Shown: positions 40,025 to 50,749 of the stretch, in pieces
Layout: each line of letters opens with the position of its first letter
Position numbering within the stretch: position 1 is the first letter of the stretch
Assembly (NCBI RefSeq): GCF_021018895.1
Contig: NC_079376.1
Coordinates: forward strand, 9,493,001 to 9,557,000
Length of the DNA stretch: 64,000 nt
Source of the DNA: Seriola aureovittata
Taxonomy: Eukaryota; Chordata; Actinopteri; Carangiformes; Carangidae
Direction: 5' to 3'
The notes under the pieces: generated by a model
What the model was told of the DNA's origin: nothing
Databases searched by the model: none
The model's input: only the letters and a program-made list of their open reading frames with translations
Program-made: the position numbers and the translations under genes

Positions 40025-40097
40025 CGCCCGAACAGGGACTTGAACCCTGGACCCTCAGATTAAAAGTCTGATGCTCTACCGACTGAGCTATCCGGGC
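40025..40097 (-). tRNA. tRNA-Lys (UUU), canonical
   Basis: This 73-nt gene has the standard vertebrate tRNA-Lys(UUU) sequence as far as I can recall it: acceptor stem GCCCGGA/TTCGGGC, D-arm with GGTAGAGC, anticodon UUU in CTTTTAA, T-arm CAGGG/CCCTG, discriminator G. The A box and the B box (GGTTCAAGT) are intact, and a T-run terminator follows at once. It lies about 0.9 kb downstream of C21orf58, on the opposite strand. Confidence 0.95.
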
Positions 40098-40233
40098 TCT
40101 GAGAAGAACACAGTACGACACAGATTAAGAATATAACATGATCACGATTCATTTTTCTGGTTCATAACCGTTGACAACAAACATTACGTAGCTAGCAAAA
40201 TTACCAAGATAGCCGTATACTAAGGGGATAAGT

Positions 40234-40342
40234 TGTTAACAGCTAACGGTTTAGCTGCTAACAGCTAACGGCTTAGCTGCTAAAGGCTTAGCTGCTAACA
40301 GCTAACGGCTTAGCTGCTAACAGCTAACAAGTTAGCCGTTAG
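40234..40342. repeat. minisatellite built of GCTAAC/GTTAGC units
   Basis: Several imperfect copies of an about 22-bp unit (ttagctgctaacagctaacg) lie in tandem. Each unit contains short inverted parts (GTTAGC against GCTAAC), so single strands could form hairpins. Confidence 0.75.
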
Positions 40343-40499
40343 TCCTTGGCAACATCTCCGTCAAGACATATTTAGACGGAAAATGTAACGTAACGCTAAA
40401 GCGACTTTGTGGTACAATGGTAGTCGATCAGTCAGTCATTAGCCAAATATTAATTAGGGGGTTCATCATCATTAAGCCTCTCAACATTTGCTAGTTGTT

Positions 40500-40770
40500 T
40501 TTTCAGTCTTCAGATATGAACTAATCGGAAGGTCGTTGGTTCGATCCCCGGTTCCTCCAGTCCACATATTGACTGTACCGAACCCCAAAATGTCCCCGAT
40601 GTATCATCAGTGTGTGAGTGTGTGTGATAGAGAAAAATCGCGTTATGCATAGAACTACGCTGAATAAATGTGTGAGTGAATGGGTGTATGTGACTTGCAG
40701 TGTAAAGCGCTTTAAGTGGTTGATAAGAGAAGAAAAGTTATATTAGTGCAGTCCATTTACCATTTGTCTT
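40500..40770 (+). repeat. SINE-like repeat, tRNA-derived
   Basis: A Pol III B-box-like GGTTCGATCC at 40538-40547 is followed by a body with gaaccccaaaatg, gtgtgagtgaatgggtg, gtaaagcgcttt and a tail ending gcagtccatttaccattt. These phrases mark a short repeat widely dispersed in spiny-rayed fish genomes. The A-box end is degenerate, so the element is probably old or 5'-truncated. I do not assign a family name. Confidence 0.65.
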
Positions 40771-42480
40771 TAATGGATGAAATTACAGCTGTACAAAATG
40801 GTATTTTACAGGATTTATAAAACAACAAACAAAAAACAACAGTAATCACCTTTAATCTAACTTTACCACACTGGATCACTGCATCCTAGACCATATTATC
40901 AGTTCAGCAGTGTGACACAGCTTTTTATCCTGATCAAAATGCACAACAGAAAACACAACCTTGATTTACAACTGTCAATCATCATGGCACATCCCTTTTG
41001 ATAAATAAAATAATTAAAAAATATATATATGAAAACATACAAACAATCCAAGATAAGTGACACCCTCTCCATCAACAAATTTTTAAAGTGCATAATTCTT
41101 TTAAAGAATTGCGGATTAATGATAGAGGAACAGAGGAAAATCATGCTGTGGTTAGGCAGGACATGGAGGATGGTCAGTATTTTTGCTGTGGGGTGATATA
41201 GTTACAACTCTTCAGAAGATGAGTGGATGACAGTCATGCACTTGTGATTGGGGGCTTCTTGTATGGCACAGAAGTCAATATTACATGCTTAACAGCCTTA
41301 TTTGTCTGCCGCACCTTTTAGCTAGTCTGTTGTAAAATAATGAATGGTAAACAGTAAAAACCTAAAAACCTCAGATTAAAATGTGTTTGCATTCAACATC
41401 TCTGATTATATAAAATACCCTACAACTGTGTTAAAGTGATGTATTCAGTATTCTGTATGGCTGCAGGCTACTTGACCTGATAACATTTATGTACATAGTG
41501 CATGTGTGCATGCACAATACCAGGCTTCTTTGTACAATCTATCTTTAAAATTAGCATCTATCTGTGCAAACAGAGCCAAACTTCAGGAAAAGTTTCAGAA
41601 CATTTTAGGAAATTCACTTGAACTTTGAAATTTAATGAATCCAGAATGAAATTTAAAAAAAAAAAAAAAAAACTCTAAGGAGTAAAATATGTAATTGAAA
41701 AATATCAACTGAATTTTATACTGTTTGAGGCCTTAATATTTTTTGCGAAGAGGCAGAATACAAGCTGAAACAGAGCACAGAGCACGATGCACAGCCTTTT
41801 GCTACTGGTACAAGAACAGATATACACAATGAAAGTCTGTATGTAACCAACATTTTGAATGTTGTTATTGTTATAGAGACACAATACATTCTTCAGATTT
41901 CACTTCTCACACCATCTGATTGTGAAAAGAGCACAGTTTGGACTATTGTGATCATAGTTTGTTCAATTTGTTCTGTATTTTTCTATGGCAGCAGTGCTGA
42001 GTGTTCACAATTTATGTTACATCGCAGCAACACATGCACTTTCATTTTGTAATCCTTAGACATTATAAAAAAGTGTAGTGTAATCTGACGGTACCAATGA
42101 CTATTGGAAAGAACTTGATCCTTTAGGTCCTCTTCTGATACACAAGTTCAGAGATTTACCCTGTTTGCCTGTTAAGGCATGTAGGAAGTCATTTAGTAAG
42201 TCATGGTTCTCATAAATCAATCTAAACTTGTCCAGATGGTTTTACTACTTGCGTATTTGTAGGGATCATGGTACATTTCCATCTTCATCTGTGTCTGATC
42301 AGATGGCCAATCCTGGAGAAAGGTTTGGTCAAGGGTGAGGGTGTGTGTTTGTTGTGGTTATCTATGGAAGGTAGGGTGCTGATACTTAGTCACATGACTT
42401 GATTATGTAACCTAAAAAGAAATAAAAAAAACATCTGTTTAGTTGCAGTGAACACAAGCAGATTAACAACACCATCCCAG
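40771..42480. other. atg9a 3' flank, AT-rich spacer
   Basis: No coding or RNA gene is seen. The upper part should hold the atg9a 3' untranslated region, but I could not place a convincing AATAAA on the minus strand close to the stop. A poly-A run occurs near 41655-41672. Confidence 0.4.
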
Positions 42481-45400
42481 TCACACACAAACTGCAATCA
42501 CCTTGTGTATGTGAGGAGGCATTTCGTCCTCTGAGCTCTCCTCTGGTAGCGGCTCGTGCTGTCGTGGTGCTGCCTGGTCCTCCTCTGCCCAGCCTCCCAT
42601 GGGCACACGGGCAGACCTCACTACCTTCCACCCTGCACCAAAACAGTCTGGAAAACAGACAGTGTGGTTGAAAGGTGTCAGCAATTAGCACTGATCTCTA
42701 TAGCACCAGCACAGCTGTGTTCTCAGTTGGTTTACAAATAATGAAATGCTCTGAAAGCTCTATAGATCTTCTACTGAGCCAAACTCAGCCACTCACTTTT
42801 ACACCAGGATTGAGAATGATTTGTACACTACATCAATATTTCTTGTCCTAAACACACATCTCTTTCTAATATATACGTCATCACAAAATAAAGTATCAAT
42901 CTATCTATACAAATTTTCTACCAATGTGTTTTCATTCATAGAAATAATGGTGCTGCAAGTTGTGAAAAACCTCTGTGACAGAATCAGAAAAGTAAGAATT
43001 TAGTGCAATAATCTTCCAAAGTAATAAGAGATAGGTAATGTTAAAAATATTATATTAGATAATACGTATATGAAAAGAACCGTAGGCTGAAATTATTCTG
43101 ATGCTGTCCAAAGGATCATTAAATAACCATTCATTCAAATGTATGTGATGTGAAAAATGGAGACATAACCACAATGTGGATACCTGTGGTAGGTCCACTA
43201 TGGCGCCGATGGCTGCTGCCCTGTGATGATGCCCCCTGATGGCCCACGATGGCACTGCTGTTTGCTGAAGCTGAAGTGGGAATGGCACTAGGACTGGGAA
43301 CTGTGGTGGGGAAAGTATGTGAGCGGGGGAAATTTCTAGAATGAGGATTGGGATGGCTCCTCACTTCATCAGGGATACTATCACTGCTTTCATCACTCTC
43401 CTGCCTGTGCCAGGTGTGACGAGACACCTCGCCACGAGACTGCTGTTTATGAAGCTACAAGACAAAAAAATATAGATACAGTTGAAGGTATTACACGTGG
43501 GGCCCAAGATGGAGAAGATCTGTAAGATTTTCATCATGACAAGGCCACAGCTCGCATGTGTGCATATACACACTTACCTCATGCATGTAAAGTGCATGGA
43601 TGCTCATCTCAGTGGAGGCGTACTCCGATAGGACCAAACTCGTGAGTTGACCCTCCCATGCACTGCTGCCCGAGCTCACAGTTCGGGCATCAGTCCTACA
43701 GGAGGAGAGAGCAAGAATGTGGAGAAAATGAGGACAGAAAGAGAAAGGCATGGGGATACAAAGTAAAATGGTAGCGAAAGACAGTATCTCAGTGAATATT
43801 TAGTGTTGGACAGAAAGATGTGGCCTGAAAAGGAATTGAGTTGAGGCATATTTCAGAAGGAGTATTTTCTTACCCAGAGCCTGCCATTGCCTTGCTCATG
43901 GCTGAAGTGTGGCCAGCAGTCCTGTGAGCTGCACTCAAACTACCTCTCAGGTGCAGACTGCTGCTGATTGGGGAAAGGGAGCGCAAGGCAGATGCTCCAT
44001 CACTTATGCCAGCTGCTGCGTGATTGGTCAAAGAGCCGTCCCTGCCAAAATGAACAGAGGCCAGTGTAGAGGGACCTGCCAAGAGGTTTGCAATGAGGCT
44101 CCTTGGCTATGAGAGAAAGACAGCGAGAAGCAGAAAAAGGATAAGAGAAAAAAAGAGTAAATCCAATTTTACTTCTTAAGATGATAGGAAATTTAACTTA
44201 AAACCACTGTGATACTTAGCATGACTTAGCATGGCTTATCTCCATACCTCAGACTCTGACAGTGAGAGTGGATGTGTGTCCGTAGGAGCCCCCGTGGCCT
44301 CTCTGTGAACTCTTTCTTTCAACTGGCTGATGAAGTGTGTTGTCTCTTGCGGAGGTTGCCACTGAGGGTTGGTAATGGCAAAGTGCATTAGAGATAACTC
44401 CGTCTTTCCATCCTCTGCCTGTTGGTAGATAGACGCCTCTGTCTTGCCCGCCGACATCCACTAAGAGATGGAGGAAAGAGTAAAATCAGAGACACACAAC
44501 ACTCTCTATCTAAGCACTTTAAATGCGTGTCTACAGGTGTGGCTTCATGTGTGTATGGCTTCACTTATTGCAGCAGTCCCTCACCGCAGGGTGTCCATGC
44601 TGCCTGATGTCCATCTGGGCAAAGGAGCAGGTGTCTCCCACCCCAACCACCTCCACTGTGAAGTTCCTGAAGAAATCAATGATCTCCAGAGACTTTCTCC
44701 TCAGACAGAAGATGAGGATGATTGGAGTCACTACTGGACTTAGCAACTCCTCTAAAATAAACACCTGGGCACAAACAGATGGGGAAACATTAATGTTAGA
44801 GTCAGATAACAGACAAGGATTGAGCCAACTCGTACCTAAAAATTTAAATGTGCTTTTTAAAAATGACATAATCCTTTTGGTTGCTTTAAGATTAAAGATT
44901 TAAAAGTGCCACCAGCTGAGGAAATCTGGGAGTGGAGAGTTAATCTCTTCCCCTTACAAGTACCAACAAGGTGCTTCGCAACACGGCACTAAAACCCCAT
45001 TTCTTCAGTGCATCTATTTCATAGCCGGCAGCAGAAACCTGTGGTTTTTACTGGTCTGCTTTAAGATATAAATGCAAATAACAGTGCGAGAGTAAAGCGT
45101 GTCATTAGACAAAATAATCTTAATAATAGTAATATTAATTACACCTCACATTTTCATGCTGCAAGTATTTGTACTCACTGCTTTGTACTGGAAGAGCTGG
45201 GAGAACTGGTCCCGGGTCTCATATCTATGTGCATTACCCTGCCAATGGTCAGGCATGTAGTGGATATGAGCCAGGATAACCCGCAACAGCTGCTCAGGAC
45301 AAAACACCATGTGTTTATCAGGAATAAATGACCTGAGGAGAGAGAGATGATGATGGTGGAAAAGAACTTTATTTTGAAGGATATTGGATAATAACGGTCC

Positions 45401-48400
45401 GTCACTGTCCTCACAAAAGTACAAAATAGAATTGGACAGGTAGAACTCAGTTTGTGGTAATGTTCCCCAATACTTGACGATTTCAATTCAGAGCTAACAC
45501 AGATTTCAAAGAGTCAGCAGCTACTTAGGGAAGGAAACCCTCTTATACTCATCAGTTATACAGCAGAGTAAGCTGCATTAAAGAGATTACAACTCTGGGT
45601 AGCTTTAAAAGCGCAATAAAAAAAATGGCTGGTGGATAACATACCGACTTTCCAGTTGAAGGTTTGTGTCTTTTATTCATGTTGGATATTTGCACCTGAT
45701 GTTTGCAATTTAATGTCTGTTTTATAATGATGAAGTTAATACATTAGCAGAGAGGAGTGGGGAACTAGTTATATATTTTAGTGACTGAACAACTCACTGA
45801 CAAGCTGCTACAGGCTGTAGTACTTTCTCCTCCCTCCTCTGCTTTCCCAATCCAATGGACCATAATGGAAATAAGCCTTTGGGCATTGTTGTGTATCCTG
45901 ACTAATCATTAAATGATCTGAATGATCATCTGTATGTTCATAAAATGCTTTGGTTAAATAAAATCATTAAATCAATTATGTGCATTTAGATAGATGAGAG
46001 CAGCCGACAGATTGACTAGGTAACACTAATCCATACCTGCAGACTGTGATACACACTCCCAGCAGTGTGATTGATGAGAGAACATGTTCCACTGCAAGAA
46101 CGTCTTCATCATAGATGGTCAGGGCGATGAGAACGGCCAGGAGGGACCCAGCAAAAAACGCTACATTTTTGGCAACCACTGTCAGCAGTGGTGAAAGGAA
46201 ACAGTTCATATACTTGGATGCAGCCTGAATGAAATGGGAAAAAAAGAGAATGAAGAGGAAGAGAAAAAGGGGAAGAGGAAACACTTAATCAATTCCATAA
46301 GTAATGAGAAGCACAAATATAAACACTAAAAGCATGGTATGTATTCAAAAATATTTATTTTAATGTTATGTGATTTTCTACACTGCCATGTACAGACGCA
46401 TTCTTTGCATTTATTTAAAGAAAAATAACAATTCAGTGTTATAAAATTTTGCAGTTGTAAACCTGGAGGACAAGCAACTTCAGAGCATCAACTGTTTGCA
46501 GAGGGTGAGCTAGTCCACTGACCTTGTAGCCTTTGCTGAGACGTGACATGAGCTCGTGGTCCAGCTCATTGAAGTGACGCAGGTAGCAGCGACCGTAGAG
46601 AGACCAGCATCTCGCTCCCAGAGAACCAGGCTCTCGCTTGATCACCTAGATACACACAAACACACAACAAACTATTATCTACAGTACTAAATGAAAGAGG
46701 AAATTGATTAGAGTTTGTATCTGCTCTTCTGGAGCAATTACCTCAGTGTAACTAAAGAAGGCATAGAGGATCTGCCACACCAGAATGACCGGACACAGCA
46801 GCAGATTGGCAATGCCAATCCACAGGATACGAGACGCTAGCCTGTCAGCCAGCTCAAGCCTGTTGCCTCCTCTCTTATACTCTGTTTTTAGGCTCCACTC
46901 ATTCTCAAATAGAGAGCCTACAGAGAAACAATAAAAAAAACAAAAACAAAAAAACAAAACAAAAAAACAAAACAAAACAAAAAAACAAGAGAGATAAAAA
47001 ATAAGACTTCTTTGTAATTCTAAACCTTGTCAAAGCCTGCAAACAGACCCATGACTTCACCTAAACAAGACACCGTAGAAATGCAGATACATATTGTACG
47101 CATATATTGAATCACAGTGAACATACACACACCTGGCCCCCAAAAGAAGATGAGCTCAAAGTTGTACTTGAGACCCCGGGTGTAGAACACACACTCCCCA
47201 AGTACAGGAAGTCGAAATCGCACAGGAAGGAGTGATTTATTCACCATAGCGACCTAGAAAAGCGGAGGAAGACAGCTTTAGTTTGGTTTCAGGTCACACA
47301 ACTGTGTCATTATGTTTGCAAGTAGCTTTAAACATGAGCGTGTGGGTAGTGTTAAACATGAATAGTTTTGCACCACACAGTGTTATTAACATTTCATCAC
47401 AAATGAACACACCATGTAGTTTTTAAAGCGGAGAATGCGGTGGTAAATATCAAGCTCTGTAAGTTCCTTTTTGTGTATGCAGATCTGGTGTTCCTTCTGG
47501 ATCTCCACTATCCTGGCCTGAACCTCCTGCCATGTTGCATAGGGGAGCTCTGACTGAGAAGAAAAAGCACAGTGAAGGCTGTCTCAATTTTTAACATTCT
47601 AGGAGACTGTATTTCTAATGTCAACAGAACAAATCATGTGACGTTAGTTTGTCTGTCTCACCATGGTCATCTTGAGGGCGTTGATATAGAAAGATCGGAT
47701 CTCCCAATAGCAGCAGACGTTGTAGATAAATTTGACCAGCCGATGTAGCCAAAACACCCCAGAGATTATCAGCACAAAGATCACAAATGCATTGTCTTGG
47801 ATACTATGGGAGAAAATATTTACTTTTATCATTCAATCATTTCCCAATACACAAGACTAAAAATAACAGTCCCATCTGATGATTTACATCACACTGTACT
47901 GTCGAAATTCTACATGAATGTTAAAGCAGTGCTCTTTCTTTACAGGTGTGTCACTGGATTCTTGTATCCTAAAAAAGCAACCACTTGACCTATCCTCAGC
48001 TACACCACATTTGCAATGTAAATAACACTTGTAGATTTTATGCAAAAAGGTACATATCATTAAGGACAATTATTATAAACTATGTCATACCCACCGGGCA
48101 CTGCAGACATTCACTGGGAGGAAGGCATCCGGCAAGGTGACTTTAGATGAATCAGTGTGATTTACAAACTTGTTGGCAAAGAGGATGTCATAATCTACAC
48201 AGTTAGCTAGGAACACTGTGAAGCCAACCACAAATAGCAACTGACTGCATGGAAAAACAAAGAGGGGAAAGAGAAAGACGAAGCGAGGAAAGACAGGGAG
48301 AAAATACACATATAAGACACCTTAAACTCCTATACGGATACTACTTTGCATGAAAAACATAATTTATGATGGGCAGGATACGTACACCAGCTCAAAGATC

Positions 48401-48860
48401 TCTCCCAGCAGCATACAGGTGAATCCATTCTTCTGATGCAGATTATAGACGTATTGAATGTTAAGGACTAATATGGATAAAAATGTTATTTGTGTTGAGA
48501 TCATTCACAGTGCCAAATTTAAGAAAGCACAATTCACAGAACATAACAAACAACAAATATATGCCAAAAACATATAAAAGGATATTCTCTGGAAAAACAG
48601 GTCCAGGTTTTCTATGTGGTGCCATTGGGCTGCAAAAGATGCATTGCAAATTAGTAATGGCGTTCTTGTGAAGTATCACTGTCTGTGTAAAAGAGAAGAA
48701 TGTGATTCTGAAGTCCATGATCTGTTTGTGATCTTTGTGTGTATGTGTGTGTCATACATTTGGCTCCTTCAGGCACATGCATCAGCAGGTTCTCCTCTCC
48801 AGGGGGAGAGTCGCTGTAGGACGCCTCCAGACGCTGGTACTCTGTGTCAAAGTGCGCCAT
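42481..48860 (-). CDS. atg9a: autophagy-related protein 9A, complete, 17 coding exons
   Basis: ATG9A is the multispanning lipid scramblase that seeds and expands autophagosomes; it forms homotrimers in vesicles cycling between trans-Golgi, endosomes and the phagophore. The exons join to 862 codons plus stop (human 839). The start MAHFDTEYQRLEASYSDSPP holds the YQRL sorting signal (residues 8-11) used by AP adaptors. Membrane segments include about 66-84 (LLFVVGFTVFLANC) and 127-143 (VIFVLIISGVFWLH). Further family blocks are GLKYNFELIFFWGPG, RILWIGIANLLLCPVILVWQ, YDEDVLAVEHVL, MVFCPEQLLRVILAHIHYMP and FFRNFTVEVVGVGDTCSFAQ. The cytosolic tail ends PEESSEDEMPPHIHKV, where human ATG9A stops; here five more codons precede the stop. 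I prefer ATG9A over ATG9B because of this tail and the N-terminus. Confidence 0.95.
42481..48860 (-). other. atg9a: atg9a exon map
   Basis: Coding exons in transcript order: 48758-48860, 48586-48629, 48386-48450, 48095-48244, 47662-47803, 47413-47553, 47133-47253, 46742-46917, 46523-46645, 46037-46224, 45179-45332, 44585-44764, 44248-44460, 43874-44106, 43578-43695, 43184-43454, 42481-42647 (with TGA). All junctions keep phase. All introns are GT-AG except the second, which is AT-AC. The intron between exons 7 and 8 carries an (AAAAC)-rich stretch near 46922-46987. Confidence 0.9.
48451..48585 (-). other. atg9a: U12-type AT-AC intron in atg9a
   Basis: The 135-nt intron between FFQR and VYNLHQKNGF starts ATATCCTTTT and ends in AC. 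It carries a TCCTTAAC branch-point motif about 10 bases before the end. These are the three hallmarks of the minor (U12) spliceosome AT-AC class. Using AT and AC as borders is also the only choice that restores the conserved protein sequence. Confidence 0.9.
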
Positions 48861-49019
48861 ACTGACAGAGGCTTCAGTCTCACCAAGTAGCCAAACCCAC
48901 TGCTACAGACTGGAGAACAGAGAAAAGCAGAGGGAGATGAGGGTAAGGCAAGAGTGTGGAAGATATGAAGACAAATAGTCAACATTGATGGAGAGGAGAA
49001 GGGGAAATGAGGAGCCATA

Positions 49020-50050
49020 TAATCATCACCAACTCATTTTTGCGATTACACAGTCTAAATTATGAAAAATGTGTGGTTCGGCCTACAGCCCCTATTGAGG
49101 CCTTACCATCAACATTATCCTTGATCTTTAAAGGCAACATTCCTTGTGACACTAAGAGTATAACTCATTATTGATTTTTGCATTATTTAATATTGATCCC
49201 TCAAGAAAAATTCTATTTTATCTGATCCTTTTGAGAGATCAGAGGTCAGGATCATTGAAAGCGCAGACAGCCTACAGCTGGATACTTGCTGACACAGGAG
49301 ATTCAAAACTAGACATCCAGTTTAAAGGGCACTTTCCTTATACAATACTGAAGCCTCTACATGATGTACAAGCTTCAGATGGGACTAAATAATGAACGAA
49401 TTGTAACGAATGGCCTGGGAAAGGTTCAGCGATTATGTGAAATGTAAAGGGTGTGTACTGAGAATACCATATGAAACTTATGGTAAATCCCCTGTATGTT
49501 GCATTTGCCGTTGTCAGTTAAACAAAGTAACTAATCAGCTGAAACCAAAACCAACCAAATGGGTCATTGACAAACGATATGTCTACTTAATTAAAGTTGT
49601 GACAGCAAAATTATTATAAACAATGTCATATCCACCTGGCACTGCAGGTCTCAAAGCCTTCAGACAGATAATAATAATGACAGGAGGTCCCAAAGAGACT
49701 CCTCAGATTAATTGCTTATTGCCTTGATATCATAATTACATGCTATGAAGTATAACACATATAGTGCAGTATTGACAAAACAATGGCACCTGGCAGGAAT
49801 GAAGTACAAAGAAAATTACTTAAAAAAAGGCAAAATGTTCCTCAAGATGGCACCATATTTACTGTGCATATAAGTTTAGATTTATAAAAGAAAAGTAATA
49901 ACAAGATTTTGTGGTGTAAGGACAGAACTCTTCATGTGACATGTAGTTGGGAGGAGATACCAAAGGTGCTGGTGACATTTAACTAATGCTATATACTGAT
50001 ACACCTCTGAAAGCAAAAATATTGTACATGTTATGTCAGTTAAAGAAATA
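49020..50050. other. atg9a 5' intron, no gene seen
   Basis: The segment lies between the start-codon exon and the proposed untranslated exon at 50058-50113. It is AT-rich and shows short open frames only. No RNA gene or element was recognised. Confidence 0.5.
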
Positions 50051-50057
50051 TCCTTAC

Positions 50058-50113
50058 CTCCATTGCAGTGCAGTACGTCCTTTCCAGCTCTGGTGGTTAC
50101 TCAACATTCCCAG
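50058..50113 (-). other. atg9a: candidate 5' untranslated exon of atg9a
   Basis: On the minus strand a strong acceptor (a long T run then cag) precedes ctgggaatgttg, and a strong donor (GAG then gtaagga) ends the block 56 bases later. It has no in-frame start leading into atg9a, so it would be an internal untranslated exon joined to the coding start exon at 48860. The promoter-like DNA lies 0.5 kb further up. Confidence 0.5.
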
Positions 50114-50559
50114 CTGAAAAAAAACAGGAAGGCAGATTTCCTTTAAGCTGTCGTTTAAAGTCTAATCTAGGACCACAACAGACTGCAAGACGTATGCCTT
50201 GTTTCTCCTCGGAGGCAATTTACAGTGCAGCACAAGGTTGAGTTCACACAAAATGTCAGAAATAGCTGACTTTTGATGATTGAAATGGTAATAAGCAGTG
50301 ACACAGGAGAACTGGTTCAGGTGTTGTTGTTATCGTGTTTTGACAGCACAGGCCTGCCCCTCTCTCTCTCTACAAAAATGTCACCTCCCAAACGCCACAT
50401 GGAGTTACTTTACCCTTTCGTTTCCCCTGCCTCCGATGCGTCAGATTAAAACCTTGATCGAAATCCCGGGGATTTTATCTGATAACCGTCTTGTTTTCGT
50501 TTTCTCTTCGTTCCCTCTCGAACTCAGATACAAGCCAGTTTCATTTTCGAAACAGCTAG

Positions 50560-50720
50560 CAGTGTCGTTTACCACAGCTGAGTGGCAAGGACGCTAACCA
50601 ATCAGAAGACGAGCTCTCCAGCAGTAGGATCGGCGGCCAATCGGGTTCGTCGACAGGCGGGCTGTAAGAATGTGTTGTGTAGATTTGGGACGTCAGTAAC
50701 ACGCCCTGTGTGACCCTCCA
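50560..50720 (-). promoter_or_regulatory. atg9a: probable atg9a promoter
   Basis: The segment is richer in CG dinucleotides than its surroundings and has two CCAAT boxes at 50598-50602 and 50637-50641 (read on the plus strand, so ATTGG for atg9a). No TATA box is evident, as expected for a housekeeping gene. The transcription start is inferred to lie just below, around 50.5 kb. Confidence 0.5.
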
Positions 50721-50749
50721 TGATGGTCTCTTCACTATTTACTCTGGTT

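Noticed and set aside
40405..40440. Possible tRNA-Trp-like start (gactttgtggtacaatggtag)
   Set aside because: It resembles the 5' part of a tRNA, but no anticodon arm or matching acceptor 3' strand follows at the right distance.
49410..49619. Plus-strand open frame of 69 codons with several cysteines
   Set aside because: It lies in an atg9a 5' intron on the opposite strand, without splice or promoter context or recognisable similarity. The cysteine spacing alone is not enough.
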